64,000 nt of DNA from Isochrysis galbana (taxonomy: Eukaryota; Haptophyta; Isochrysidales; Isochrysidaceae), in assembly GCA_018136815.1 (NCBI GenBank), contig CM030942.1:2679546-2743545 (forward strand), read 5' to 3'. The position numbers and the translations under genes were made by a program. The notes below the pieces were generated by a model. The model was not told the DNA's origin, did not search any database, and saw nothing but the letters and a program-made list of their open reading frames with translations. Position 1 is the stretch's first letter. Every line of letters starts with the position of its first letter. Below are positions 11,539 to 22,711 of this stretch, in pieces.

Positions 11539-13327
11539 TCAAGCGTCTTGCACCGCTTCCAGGTAGACTTTGCGTCTTGCGAGCGCCTTCGAGTTGGCAG
11601 GGTCAAAGCGCAGGACGTGCAGGGTATCAGCGAGGGCGCCCTCAGGCTCGCGCATTTGCTGTAGGCAGGCGGCGCGGTTGGAATAGCAAGTGAGCGCGAG
11701 GTCGATGTGCTGACATGGCATGGCCTCAATCGCAGCCGAGTATTTTTGCGCGGCCTCCTCGAAGCGCGACGAACGGTAGAGGGAGTTGCCCTGCTCCTTG
11801 AGCGCAAGCGCCGACCAGTACGGGGCAACGATCGCGGCGAGCTTTTGCCTTTGTCCGAGTTTGCCAACGCCGCAGGCCTTAAGTTCAGTGTGCAGGTCAC
11901 CCGATGAGAGCTTCGTCAACAAAGCCTCCAGGTCGATGATGCCGGCGGCCTCCAGCTTGGCAGATACCTCGTCGGGCAGCCCGGCCCCAGCCACCAAGGC
12001 GCGAACAGATGAGTCAGAACCGTTGGCTTCGACCGCTTCCGCTGTCGCACGTCTTCGCGCCGCCGCGCGGTCCTCTGCGATGCGCTGGGCCTCCGCTGTG
12101 GGCGGAGCCTCGCGCGGCGCGTCAGCCTCACCGTTGAAGGCAACGAGCTGGCGCGGTAAGCCGACATCACGCCCATCGAGGAGGACCCATCCCTCATGCA
12201 ACTGCGTCGGGCGTGGGGGCCAGGCGGCACAGGTCAGTGCGTGAAAACGTCGGAGCTTGAAGAGGGGGGAGCGGCCCCGCCCCTTGGCAAGGTGGGCACC
12301 TGGAAGTCGTCCTCCTCGTCTGAGTTGATCGAGAAGCCAAGCGCCGATGCGGTGGCCGCCGCGGGGTCACCCTTCTCTACGAAGTCCTCCTCGAGACGGC
12401 CCCACCTGCGGACGGGCGTACACGAGAATCCGAGTGGCGAAGCCGATGGAGAGCGCAGGTCCAGCGTTTCCTTCCGGAAGCAAAGCGTGTGATGCCCGCG
12501 CGCAGCTCACGCAGCTTGGAACTCTCGACGGGGCGCACACAGGCAGGTGCGTATGCGGCGTACCCGTCAGCAAAGCCGTCGAGCCGGACGAGGGCACCCT
12601 TAGCCTTGCGGCCTACGACGCGACCCCACGGCCTCTCTCGCACAAGAGCGCCGCCGGGAGCAATAACCCACATGCGCACCGTCTCACCGCGCGCCACCTG
12701 CGGCGTCTGAGGAGCGGAGAGCGCGCGAGGCTCCCAGACGGCCGCGCCGTCCTTCCCGCCAACCCTGAGCCATCCCTCGCACGGCTGTTTGGAGCCGGGC
12801 TTATAGAAGTCTGCCTGGAGCCGTGCCCAGCCGGCAATCTCGAGGTCGGCGCGCACGATGCGTCCGCGCTCGCGCGTTCCAATCTTCGTCCCTCCCGGCC
12901 GCTCGCACACCACAGCGGGCGCCCTTTTGCTCACCCTGAACCTCTGCAGCCTCCTGGCATCTCCCTGCGCCAGCGGTGCCAGAAGTGGTCCCAGTCCAAG
13001 CCTACGCCCATCGACGAGCATCCAGCCGGCACAGGGGGGGGCACCGAACATCTCGTCTGCCAGCCGCACCCATCGCTCGCCCCGCACGCCCTCTCTCCCG
13101 CTCTGTGAGCCACTCCCTGCTCCCTCCTTGGGCTTGAAAGCGATTTCGGCGTCGGTTCGAACAATCTCTCCAGTGTGCTTGACGCCGACGGCCCGGCCGG
13201 CGGGCTCGGCACGCACGAGGACCGAGGGGGAGTGCACCACGCGGTAGAGTCCACTCGTGGTCCGCACGCGGGAAGGAGAGAGGGGTGGGGGAAGGGAGGG
13301 AGGGAGAGAGGGGACACCAGCCGCCAT
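11539..13327 (-). CDS. SH3-like triple-module / SAM-like / TPR-clamp protein
   Basis: Three exons (13327-12564, 12405-12300, 12201-11539), GT-AG introns, joined frame 510 residues. Residues 28-117, 128-200 and 217-312 are three copies of one module: a beta-rich half (VVRERPxGRxVGxxxxGxIVRxDxEI), then WxRLxxDF and PCEGWxLVDGRxxGL. Introns fall within the third copy, and alignment with copies 1 and 2 supports both splice joints. Residues about 363-415 resemble a SAM domain (DLEALLTKL...DLHTEL...KLGQRQKL). Residues 420-505 are a TPR with carboxylate-clamp spacing (K425, N429, N465, K495, R499), typical of proteins that bind the EEVD tail of Hsp70/Hsp90. The role is inferred as a chaperone-linked adaptor; no named family combines these parts. 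The ATG at 13327 follows a CT-rich leader. Confidence 0.82.
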
Positions 13328-13870
13328 CGGCGGGAGAGAGAGGAAGGGGGGGTGAGGGAGGAGGTGGAGTGGAGAGGCGGGGCTGCGGTGTGGGAGCGCG
13401 CCGAGGACGAGAGAGAAAAGTAGAGAGAGAGGGAGAGAGAAGAGAGAGAGAGGAGAGAGAGAGAGGAGAGAGAAAGGAAGAGAGAGAGAGAGAGCAAGAA
13501 GAGAGGGAGAGGAGAGAGAAGAGAGAGAGGAACGGTGCCACCACAAGAAGACGGAGGTAAAAAGAGAGCTTCGAGTTCTTGTGGCGTGAGAATGAGGAAA
13601 CTACGTGAAGAAGGGGATGAGAGAGAGGGAAGATCAGAGAGAGAGGGAGAGAGAGAGGGGGGGAGGCAAAAAGAGAGAGCGGCGGGCGGGGCCGAGTGGC
13701 CAAGATACCGCTGGGGGAGGGAGCGCCGCACGGGGGCGCCGTCGTGGGGCCATCCGCAGCGCCCGCCGGTCATCGCTAAATTTAACTAAAATTTGGCGAA
13801 AAGGGCCTTTCTTAAATAAGATCTGGCCGCGCAAGTTTTCACGCTCTAGGGTCGAAAACCTCCTCTCGCC
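13328..13870. other. leader of the - strand gene and junction to the minisatellite
   Basis: 13,328-13,560 is almost pure GA on the + strand, that is, a CT-rich leader for the - strand TPR gene. 13,560-13,870 is mixed sequence with no gene. Confidence 0.6.
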
Positions 13871-16800
13871 TTCAATGTCAACAGTCGGTGGGCCATTATT
13901 AGCTTCAATGTCAATAGTCGGTGGGCCACTATTAGCTTCAATGTCAATAGTCGGTGGGCCACGATTGGCGATTGGCTTCAATGTCAATAGTCGGTGGGCC
14001 ACTATTGGCTTCAATGTCAATAGTCGGTGGGCCACTATTGGCTTCAATGTCAATGGTCGGTGGGCCACTATTGGCTTCAATGTCAATAGTCGGTGGGCCA
14101 CAATTGGCTTCAATGTCAATAGTCGGTGGGCCATTATTGGCTTCAATGTCAATAGTCGGTGGGCCACTATTGGCTTCAATGTCAATAGTCGGTGGGCCAC
14201 TATTGGCTTCAATGTCAATGGTCGGTGGGCAACTATTGGCTTCAATGTCAATAGTCGGTGGGCCACTATTGGCTTCAATGTCAATAGTCGGTGGGCCACT
14301 ATTTGCTTCAATGTCAATAGTCGGTGGGCCACAATTGGCTTCAATGTCAATGGTCGGTGGGCCACTATTGGCTTCAATGTCAATAGTCGGTGGGCCACTA
14401 TTAGCTTCAATGTCAATAGTCGGTGGGCCACTATTAGCTTCAATGTCAATAGTCGGTGGGCCACAATTGGCTTCAATGTCAATAGTCGGTGGGCCACTAT
14501 TGGCTTCAATGTCAATAGTCGGTGGGCCACTATTGGCTTCAATGTCAATAGTCGGTGGGCCACTATTGGCTTCAATGTCAATAGTCGCAGTTGCACCCGC
14601 GTCTCCAGAAGGTCTCGTCAGCCCCCGACAGACTGAGCATTCCTCCTCTCTCTCTCTATGTCAATAGTCGGTGGGCCACTATTGGCTTCAATGTCAATAG
14701 TCGGTGGGCCATTATTAGCTTGAATGTCAATAGTCGGTGGGCCATTATTAGCTTGAATGTCAATAGTCGGTGGGCCATTATTAGCTTGAATGTCAATAGT
14801 CGGTGGGCCATTATTAGCTTGAATGTCAATAGTCGGTGGGCCATTATTAGCTAGATGCTTGGCGCAGTTGCACCCGCGTCTCCAGAAGGTCTCGTCAGCC
14901 CCCGACAGACTGAGCATTCCTCCTCTCTCTCTCTATGTCAATAGTCGGTGGGCCACTATTGGCTTCAATGTCAATAGTCGGTGGGCCATTATTAGCTTGA
15001 ATGTCAATAGTCGGTGGGCCATTATTAGCTTGAATGTCAATAGTCGGTGGGCCATTATTAGCTTGAATGTCAATAGTCGGTGGGCCATTATTAGCTTGAA
15101 TGTCAATAGTCGGTGGGCCATTATTAGCTAGATGCTTGGCGCAGTTGCACCCGCGTCTCCAGAAGCTCTCGTCAGCCCCCGACAGACTGAGCATTCCTCC
15201 TCTCTCTCTCTATCAGAGCTCGGTCGCGGCAGCTCTCTTCTCTCTCTTCTCTCTCTTCTCTCTCTTCTCTCTCTTCTCTCCCCTCCCTCTCTCTTCTCTC
15301 TCTCCAGAAGGTCTCGTCAGCCCCCGACAGACTGAGCATTCCTCCTCTCTCTCTCTATGTCAATAGTCGGTGGGCCACTATTGGCTTCAATGTCAATAGT
15401 CGGTGGGCCATTATTAGCTTGAATGTCAATAGTCGGTGGGCCATTATTAGCTTGAATGTCAATAGTCGGTGGGCCATTATTAGCTTGAATGTCAATAGTC
15501 GGTGGGGCCATTATTAGCTTGAATGTCAATAGTCGGTGGGCCATTATTAGCTTGAAAGTCAATAGTCAGTGGGCCATTATTAGCTTGAATGTCAATAGTC
15601 GGTGGGCCATTATTAGCTTGAATGTCAATAGTCGGTGGGCCATTATTAGCTTGAATGTCAATAGTCGGTGGGCCATTATTAGCTAGATGCTTGGCGCAGT
15701 TGCACCCGCGTCTCCAGAAGGTCTCGTCAGCCCCCGACAGACTGAGCATTCCTCCTCTCTCTCTCTATGTCAATAGTCGGTGGGCAACTATTGGCTTCAA
15801 TGTCAATAGTCGGTGGGCCATTATTAGCTTGAATGTCAATAGTCGGTGGGCCATTATTAGCTTGAATGTCAATAGTCGGTGGGCCATTATTAGCTTGAAT
15901 GTCAATAGTCGGTGGGCCATTATTAGCTTGAATGTCAATAGTCGGTGGGCCATTATTAGCTTGAATGTCAATAGTCGGTAGGCCATTATTAGCTTGAATG
16001 TCAATAGTCGGTGGGCCATTATTAGCTTGAATGTCAATAGTCGGTGGGCCATTATTAGCTTGAATGTCAATAGTCGGTGGGCCATTATTAGCTTGAATGT
16101 CAATAGTCGGTGGGCCATTATTAGCTTGAATGTCAATAGTCGGTGGGCCATTATTAGCTTGAATGTCAATAGTCGGTGGGCCATTATTAGCTTGAATGTC
16201 AATAGTCGGTGGGCCATTATTAGCTTGAATGTCAATAGTCGGTGGGCCATTATTAGCTTGAATGTCAATAGTCGGTGGGCCATTATTAGCTAGATGCTTG
16301 GCGCAGTTGCACCCGCGTCTCCAGAAGGTCTCGTCAGCCCCCGACAGACTGAGCATTCCTCCTCTCTCTCTCTATGTCAATAGTCGGTGGGCCACTATTG
16401 GCTTCAATGTCAATAGTCGGTGGGCCATAATTAGCTTGAATGTCAATAGTCGGTGGGCCATTATTAGCTTGAATGTCAATAGTCGGTGGGCCATTATTAG
16501 CTTGAATGTCAATAGTCGGTGGGCCATTATTAGCTTGAATGTCAATAGTCGGTGGGCCATTATTAGCTTGAATGTCAATAGTCGGTGGGCCATTATTAGC
16601 TTGAATGTCAATAGTCGGTGGGCCATTATTAGCTTGAATGTCAATAGTCGGTGGGCCATTATTAGCTTGAATGTCAATAGTCGGTGGGCCATTATTAGCT
16701 TGAATGTCAATAGTCGGTGGGCCATTATTAGCTAGATGCTTGGCGCAGTTGCACCCGCGTCTCCAGAAGCTCTCGTCAGCCCCCGACTGACTGAGCATTC

Positions 16801-19800
16801 CTCCTCTCTCTCTCTATGTCAATAGTCGGTGGGCCACTATTGGCTTCAATGTCAATAGTCGGTGGGCCATTATTAGCTTGAATGTCAATAGTCGGTGGGC
16901 CATTATTAGCTTGAATGTCAATAGTCGGTGGGCCATTATTAGCTAGATGCTTGGCGCAGTTGCACCCGCGTCTCCAGAAGCTCTCGTCAGCCCCCGACTG
17001 ACTGAGCATTCCTCCTCTCTCTCTCTATGTCAATAGTCGGTGGGCCACTATTGGCTTCAATGTCAATAGTCGGTGGGCCATTATTAGCTTGAATGTCAAT
17101 AGTCGGTGGGCCATTATTAGCTTGAATGTCAATAGTCGGTGGGCCATTATTAGCTTGAATGTCAATAGGCGGTGGGCCATTATTAGCTTGAATGTCAATA
17201 GTCGGTGGGCCATTATTAGCTTGAATGTCAATAGTCGGTGGGCCATTATTAGCTTGAATGTCAATAGTCGGTGGGCCATTATTAGCTTGAATGTCAATAG
17301 TCGGCGGGCCATTATTAGCTTGAATGTCAATAGTCGGTGGGCCATTATTAGCTTGAATGTCAATAGTCGGTGGTCCATTATTAGCTTGAATGTCAATAGT
17401 CGGTGGGCCATTATTAGCTTGAATGTCAATAGTCGGTGGGCCATTATTAGCTTGAATGTCAATAGTCGGTGGGCCATTATTAGCTTGAATGTCAATATTC
17501 GGTGGGCCATTATTAGCTTGAATGTCAATAGTCGGTGGGCCATTATTAGCTTGAATGTCAATAGTCGGTGGGCCATTATTAGCTTGAATGTCAATAGTCG
17601 GTGGGCCATTATTAGCTTGAATGTCAATAGTCGGTGGGCCATTATTAGCTTGAATGTCAATAGTCGGTGGGCCATTATTAGCTAGATGCTTGGCGCAGTT
17701 GCACCCGCGTCTCCAGAAGCTCTCGTCAGCCCCCGACTGACTGAGCATTCCTCCTCTCTCTCTCTATGTCAATAGTCGGTGGGCCACTATTGGCTTCAAT
17801 GTCAATAGTCGGTGGGCCATTATTAGCTTGAATGTCAATAGTCGGTGGGCCATTATTAGCTTGAATGTCAATAGTCGGTGGGCCATTATTAGCTAGATGC
17901 TTGGCGCAGTTGCACCCGCGTCTCCAGAAGCTCTCGTCAGCCCCCGACTGACTGAGCATTCCTCCTCTCTCTCTCTATGTCAATAGTCGGTGGGCCACTA
18001 TTGGCTTCAATGTCAATAGTCGGTGGGCCATTATTAGCTTGAATGTCAATAGTCGGTGGGCCATTATTAGCTTGAATGTCAATAGTCGGTGGGCCATTAT
18101 TAGCTTGATTGTCAATAGTCGGTGGGCCATTATTAGCTTGAATGTCAATAGTCGGTGGGCCATTATTAGCTTGAATGTCAATAGTCGGTGGGCCATTATT
18201 AGCTTGAATGTCAATAGTCGGTGGGCCATTATTAGCTTGAATGTCAATAGTCGGTGGGCCATTATTAGCTTGAATGTCAATAGTCGGTTGGCCAATATTA
18301 GCTTGAATGTCAATAGTCGGTGGTCCATTATTAGCTTGAATGTCAATAGTCGGTGGGCCATTATTAGCTTGAATGTCAATAGTCGGTGGGCCATTATTAG
18401 CTTGAATGTCAATAGTCGGTGGGCCATTATTAGCTTGAATGTCAATAGTCGGTGGGCCATTATTAGCTTGAATGTCAATAGTCGGTGGGCCATTATTAGC
18501 TTGAATGTCAATAGTCGGTGGGCCATTATTAGCTTGAATGTCAATAGTCGGTGGTCCATTATTAGCTTGAATGTCAATAGTCGGTGGGCCATTATTAGCT
18601 TGAATGTCAATAGTCGGTGGGCCATTATTAGCTTGAATGTCAATAGTCGGTGGGCCATTATTAGCTTGAATGTCAATAGTCGGTGGGCCATTATTAGCTT
18701 GAATGTCAATAGTCGGTGGGCCATTATTAGCTTGAATGTCAATAGTCGGTGGGCCATTGTTAGCTTGAATGTCAATAGTCGGTGGGCCATTATTAGCTTG
18801 AATGTCAATAGTCGGTGGGCCATTATTAGCTTGAATGTCAATAGTCGGTGGGCCATTATTAGCTTGAATGTCAATAGTCGGTGGTCCATTATTAGCTTGA
18901 ATGTCAATAGTCGGTGGGCCATTATTAGCTTGAATGTCAATAGTCGGTGGGCCATTATTAGCTTGAATGTCAATAGTCGGTGGGCCATTATTAGCTTGAA
19001 TGTCAATAGTCGGTGGGCCATTATTAGCTTGAATGTCAATAGTCGGTGGGCCATTCTTAGCTTGAATGTCAATAGTCGGTGGGCCATTATTAGCTTGAAT
19101 GTCAATAGTCGGTGGGCCATTATTAGCTTGAATGTCAATAGTCGGTGGGCCATTATTAGCTTGAATGTCAATATTCGCTGGGCCATTATTAGCTTGAATG
19201 TCAATAGTCGGTGGGCCATTATTAGCTTGAATGTCAATAGTCGGTGGGCCATTATTAGCTTGAATGTCAATAGTCGGTGGGCCATTATTAGCTTGAATGT
19301 CAATAGTCGGTGGGCCATTATTAGCTTGAATGTCAATAGTCGGTGGGCCATTATTAGCTAGATGCTTGGCGCAGTTGCACCCGCGTCTCCAGAAGGTCTC
19401 GTCAGCCCCCGACTGACTGAGCATTCCTCCTCTCTCTCTCTATGTCAATAGTCGGTGGGCCACTATTGGCTTGAATGTCAATAGTCGGTTGGCCATTATT
19501 AGCTTGAATGTCAATAGTCGGTGGGCCATTATTAGCTTGAATGTCAATAGTCGGTGGGCCATTATTAGCTTGAATGTCAATAGTCGGTGGGCCATTATTA
19601 GCTTGAATGTCAATAGTCGGTGGGCCATTATTAGCTAGATGCTTGGCGCAGTTGCACCCGCGTCTCCAGAAGCTCTCGTCAGCCCCCGACAGACTGAGCA
19701 TTCCTCCTCTCTTTCTCTATGTCAATAGTCGGTGGGCCACTATTGGCTTCAATGTCAATAGTCGGTGGGCCATTATTAGCTTGAATGTCAATAGTCGGTG

Positions 19801-20432
19801 GGCCATTATTAGCTTGAATGTCAATAGTCGGTGGGCCATTATTAGCTTGAATGTCAATAGTCGGTGGGCCATTATTAGCTTGAATGTCAATAGTCGGTGG
19901 TCCATTATTAGCTTGAATGTCAATAGTCGGTGGGCCATTATTAGCTTGAATGTCAATAGTCGGTGGGCCATTATTAGCTAGATGCTTGGCGCAGTTGCAC
20001 CCGCGTCTCCAGAAGCTCTCGTCAGCCCCCGACAGACTGAGCATTCCTCCTCTCTCTCTCTATGTCAATAGTCGGTGGGCCACTATTGGCTTCAATGTCA
20101 ATAGTCGGTGGGCCATTATTAGCTTGAATGTCAATAGTCGGTGGGCCATTATTAGCTTGAATGTCAATAGTCGGTGGGCCATTATTAGCTTGAATGTCAA
20201 TAGTCGGTGGGCCATTATTAGCTAGATGCTTGGCGCAGTTGCACCCGCGTCTCCAGAAGCTCTCGTCAGCCCCCGACAGACTGAGCATTCCTCCTCTCTC
20301 TCTCTATGTCAGTAGTCGGTGGGCCACTATTGGCTTCAATGTCAATAGTCGGTGGTCCATTATTAGCTTGAATGTCAATAGTCGGTGGGCCATTATTAGC
20401 TTGAATGTCAATAGTCGGTGGACCATTATTAG
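13871..20432. repeat. composite 33-bp minisatellite, about 14 arrays with a repeated spacer
   Basis: The unit is 33 bases with core GTCAATAGTCGGTGGGCCA. Type A units continue CTATTGGCTTCA and type B units TTATTAGCTTGA. Array 1 (13,871-14,587) is mostly type A. Each later array starts with one type A unit, continues with type B units and ends in a unit running into GCTAGATGCTTGGCGCAG. Arrays start near 14658, 14935, 15358, 15768, 16374, 16816, 17027, 17766, 17977, 19442, 19718, 20062 and 20306. The largest, 17,977-19,358, has about 42 units. Spacers of about 83 bases (start GATGCTTGGCGCAGTTGCAC, end CATTCCTCCTCTCTCTCTC) separate them. One spacer (15,130-15,357) carries an extra CT-rich insert. 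Because 33 is a multiple of 3, frames on both strands stay open for hundreds of codons; these are not taken as genes. Confidence 0.97.
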
Positions 20433-20648
20433 CTTGATGCTTGGCGCAGTTGCACCCGCGTCTCCAGAAGCTCTCGTCAGCCCCCGACAGACTGAGAGCA
20501 TTCCTCCTCTCTCTCTCTATCAGAGCTCGGTCGCGGCAGCTCTCTTCTCTCTCTTCTCTCTCTTCTCTCTCTTCTCTCTCTTCTCTCTCTTCTCTCTCTT
20601 CTCTCCTCCTCTCTGTCCTCTCTCTTCTTTCTCTCGTCGCCTCTCTCT

Positions 20649-20680
<32 letters not shown>

Positions 20681-20699
20681 TCCTCTCTCCCTCCTCGCA
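20433..20699 (+). promoter_or_regulatory. CT-rich leader built from the minisatellite spacer
   Basis: The last spacer copy continues into TATCAGAGCTCGGTCGCGGC and then about 170 bases of TCTCT-type repeats up to the ATG of the next gene. The same join (spacer, CAGAGCTCGGTCGCGGCAGC, CT tract) occurs once inside the array at 15,210-15,300. Pyrimidine-rich sense-strand leaders are found before most genes here, so this is the likely promoter/5' UTR. Confidence 0.6.
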
Positions 20700-21770
20700 A
20701 TGCTCGCGCTGATGGCGCTCGCGGCGTCCGCGCTGCTCGCGCCTGGCGGGGCGGCAGCAGGCGGGGTAGTGGCGTGGCGTGCGGGGTCTCCGCGACTGAT
20801 GGCCGGCTTTGGCAAGAGCACCGCGCCCAACAAGGCTGCCAAGGCCTCAAAGGCCAAGGTGAAGGAAGCGGGAGGGAGAAGGGGGAGAAGGGGGGGGAGG
20901 GGGAGGGAGGGGGAGGGGAGAGGCAGGCACGGAGGACTGGGGCCGGGGGAAGGGGGGTTGTGTGGTGGGGGAGGGGTGGCTGGAATCTCCTCTGATGGTG
21001 AGATTGGAGGGAGAGGGATGGGGGAGGAGACAGTGGGAGGAAGGGCGGGCGGAATGAGAGCAAGTGAGAAGGGCCAGTTGAAGGAGAGAGCCGAGAGGAA
21101 AAGATCGGGCTAGTCACGCCACTGGAAAATGAAAGATTGGCATTTCAGCAGAGCATTTCCTGGCCTTGCACCAATGATATCTACACATGGAGGCGGCATA
21201 CGTCCTGAGTACGGGGGCAAGTCCGAGACTAGGGCCGCTCTACGATGGTCCCTTAGACCCACCCGTCTGTCCCTGACCACTCCCTCACAGGTGAGTGGCA
21301 AGGCGGCGAGCAAGGCTGCCAACAAAGCCGCGCGTTCCTCCGGCCTCTCCGCCAAGCGGCAGTGGGATGCGCACGCCGAGCTAGTCAAGGGCGGAGGGGC
21401 GACCACCTCCGTCTGGGCCCGCGCCGCTGCTTCAGAAGAGCCGTGGCTCCAAGTCGGCACCGTTTCGGCGCCAGATGCCGCCATGCTACCCGTCGCGGCG
21501 CACGCGCAGAAAAGGCTCATCCTCGAGCATGCAGGTCGCCTCTCACCGCGATTCCTTATGATTAAGACGCTCGAATGTGGCTACGGCGACGACGCTGACA
21601 AGGTCATGCCCGTCGCCAAGGGTATACCGCCAGAGGACGTCACGTGCGGGCTTGTTGGGCTACCCGACCCAGGCGGATTCTACAAGCGCAGCCCGGGAGA
21701 TATGCGCACCGGTGCAACAGCTTCGACGGGTGCGGCGCCTGCATCGGATTCCAAGGGGCGGCTCTCGTAA
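20700..21770 (+). CDS. plastid-targeted conserved algal protein, function unknown
   Basis: Two exons (20700-20858 and 21291-21770) joined by a GT-AG intron give 212 residues. The N-terminus is a clear signal peptide (MLALMALAASALLAPGGAAA) followed by a basic transit-like stretch (VAWRAGSPRLMAGFGKS) and Lys/Ala-rich repeats that run across the splice joint. The mature part has KRQWDAHAEL, WLQVGTVSA, AQKRLILEHAGRLSPR and LECGYG. From memory this pattern resembles a small family of unknown function found in algae with red-derived plastids (DUF6523-like); that link is uncertain. The C-terminal 50 residues look disordered. Confidence 0.75.
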
Positions 21771-22155
21771 GAGAATATGTCCTCCATTCGTATCAATGCC
21801 ATCCGGTCTGACGCTAGCTCGGGGTCAATGGCAGTTGCATGCCAGGCTAGGTTTGCGAACGCGGATGGTAGATCAGCTGCAGATTTGGGTGCAACCACGT
21901 GAAGTCCTTCACTCGACTTGCTCCATGTCTGCATTGCTTCAATCTGTTCTCAACATACAAAATACCAGTCAAACAAACATAGACTCTCTAGTGCGGAGCG
22001 CCAATGCTCGAATTTTAGGTAGTCACATTATACCATATCCATACAGCATTATATAATTAATTTTTAAAAAAATTTGCGGGTCGCGGCGCGACAAAGGACA
22101 AAGGGACGGGATATGACGGATTGAACGTTGCCACACATTCAACCGGCTTTGGGCG
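21771..22155. other. intergenic, no gene
   Basis: 3' flank of the preceding gene. An AT-rich patch followed by GGGTCGCGGCGCG.CAAAGGA (22,055-22,110) also occurs at 56,665-56,720, so a dispersed repeat borders this non-LTR element copy. Confidence 0.45.
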
Positions 22156-22711
22156 AAAACTATTGTTATAGTTTTAGCGATGGAGCGCGCGCCGACCGCT
22201 CCCACCTCCCAGCCCCCCGCTGCCACGACGCCCCACCGGGGCCGCCCCAAGCCGCCGGAGCCGAAGCGCTCGCAGGCTGCCCCCCTGACTGACAGTGATG
22301 TTGACATGATCCTCCCGCCCTCGCCACCCCAACAGCCACACAAGCAGGGAACAGGCAGAGTCCTGTTCCTTGCAGACCAACAGGGCCAGCCTTTGGCCCT
22401 CCCGCCTGCCTCTGCAGCCGACCCACCACAACAAGGACTCCCCATGGTGGGTGGCAGCACTGCTGCCACCCCCATGGAGGCAACTCCTACCTTCAGTGCA
22501 CCCCTCGGGGGCGGGCACTTCACTCAACAAACAATCATTGGAGCCTTTAAGGCTTCCAACCCCCCATCCAGCTATTCACAGAAGTCGTACGCTGAGGCGG
22601 CCGGCCCCAAAGGGAAGCAACCACAAGAAGCACAGAAGACCCCATCTCTGCCCTCCCAACATCCACCGCCGCCCTCGCGCAAGCGAGCGGACCCACAGTC
22701 GGAACCGAAAC
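22156..22711 (+). mobile_element. non-LTR retrotransposon, ORF1 5' part
   Basis: A perfect hairpin (AAAACTAT - TGTT - ATAGTTTT, 22156-22175) precedes an ATG at 22180. The frame starts MERAPTAPTSQPPAATTPH, is rich in Pro/Gln/Ala and contains SYAEAAGPK, a motif common in LINE ORF1 proteins. The frame stays open to 22836, but from 22712 the DNA is the reverse complement of a LINE 3' tail, so the last 40 residues are antisense readthrough. Related ORF1 starts with MER lie at 44177, 48355, 54024 (-), 57779 (-) and 58016 (-). Confidence 0.75.

Noticed and set aside
12931-13773. Long frames over the GA/CT leader of the TPR gene
   Set aside because: Ser-Leu or Arg-Glu repeats from a simple-sequence tract.
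17937-19424. 495-codon frame on - (and 440-458-codon frames in other frames)
   Set aside because: All frames stay open because the repeat unit is 33 bases. There is no independent sign of coding.
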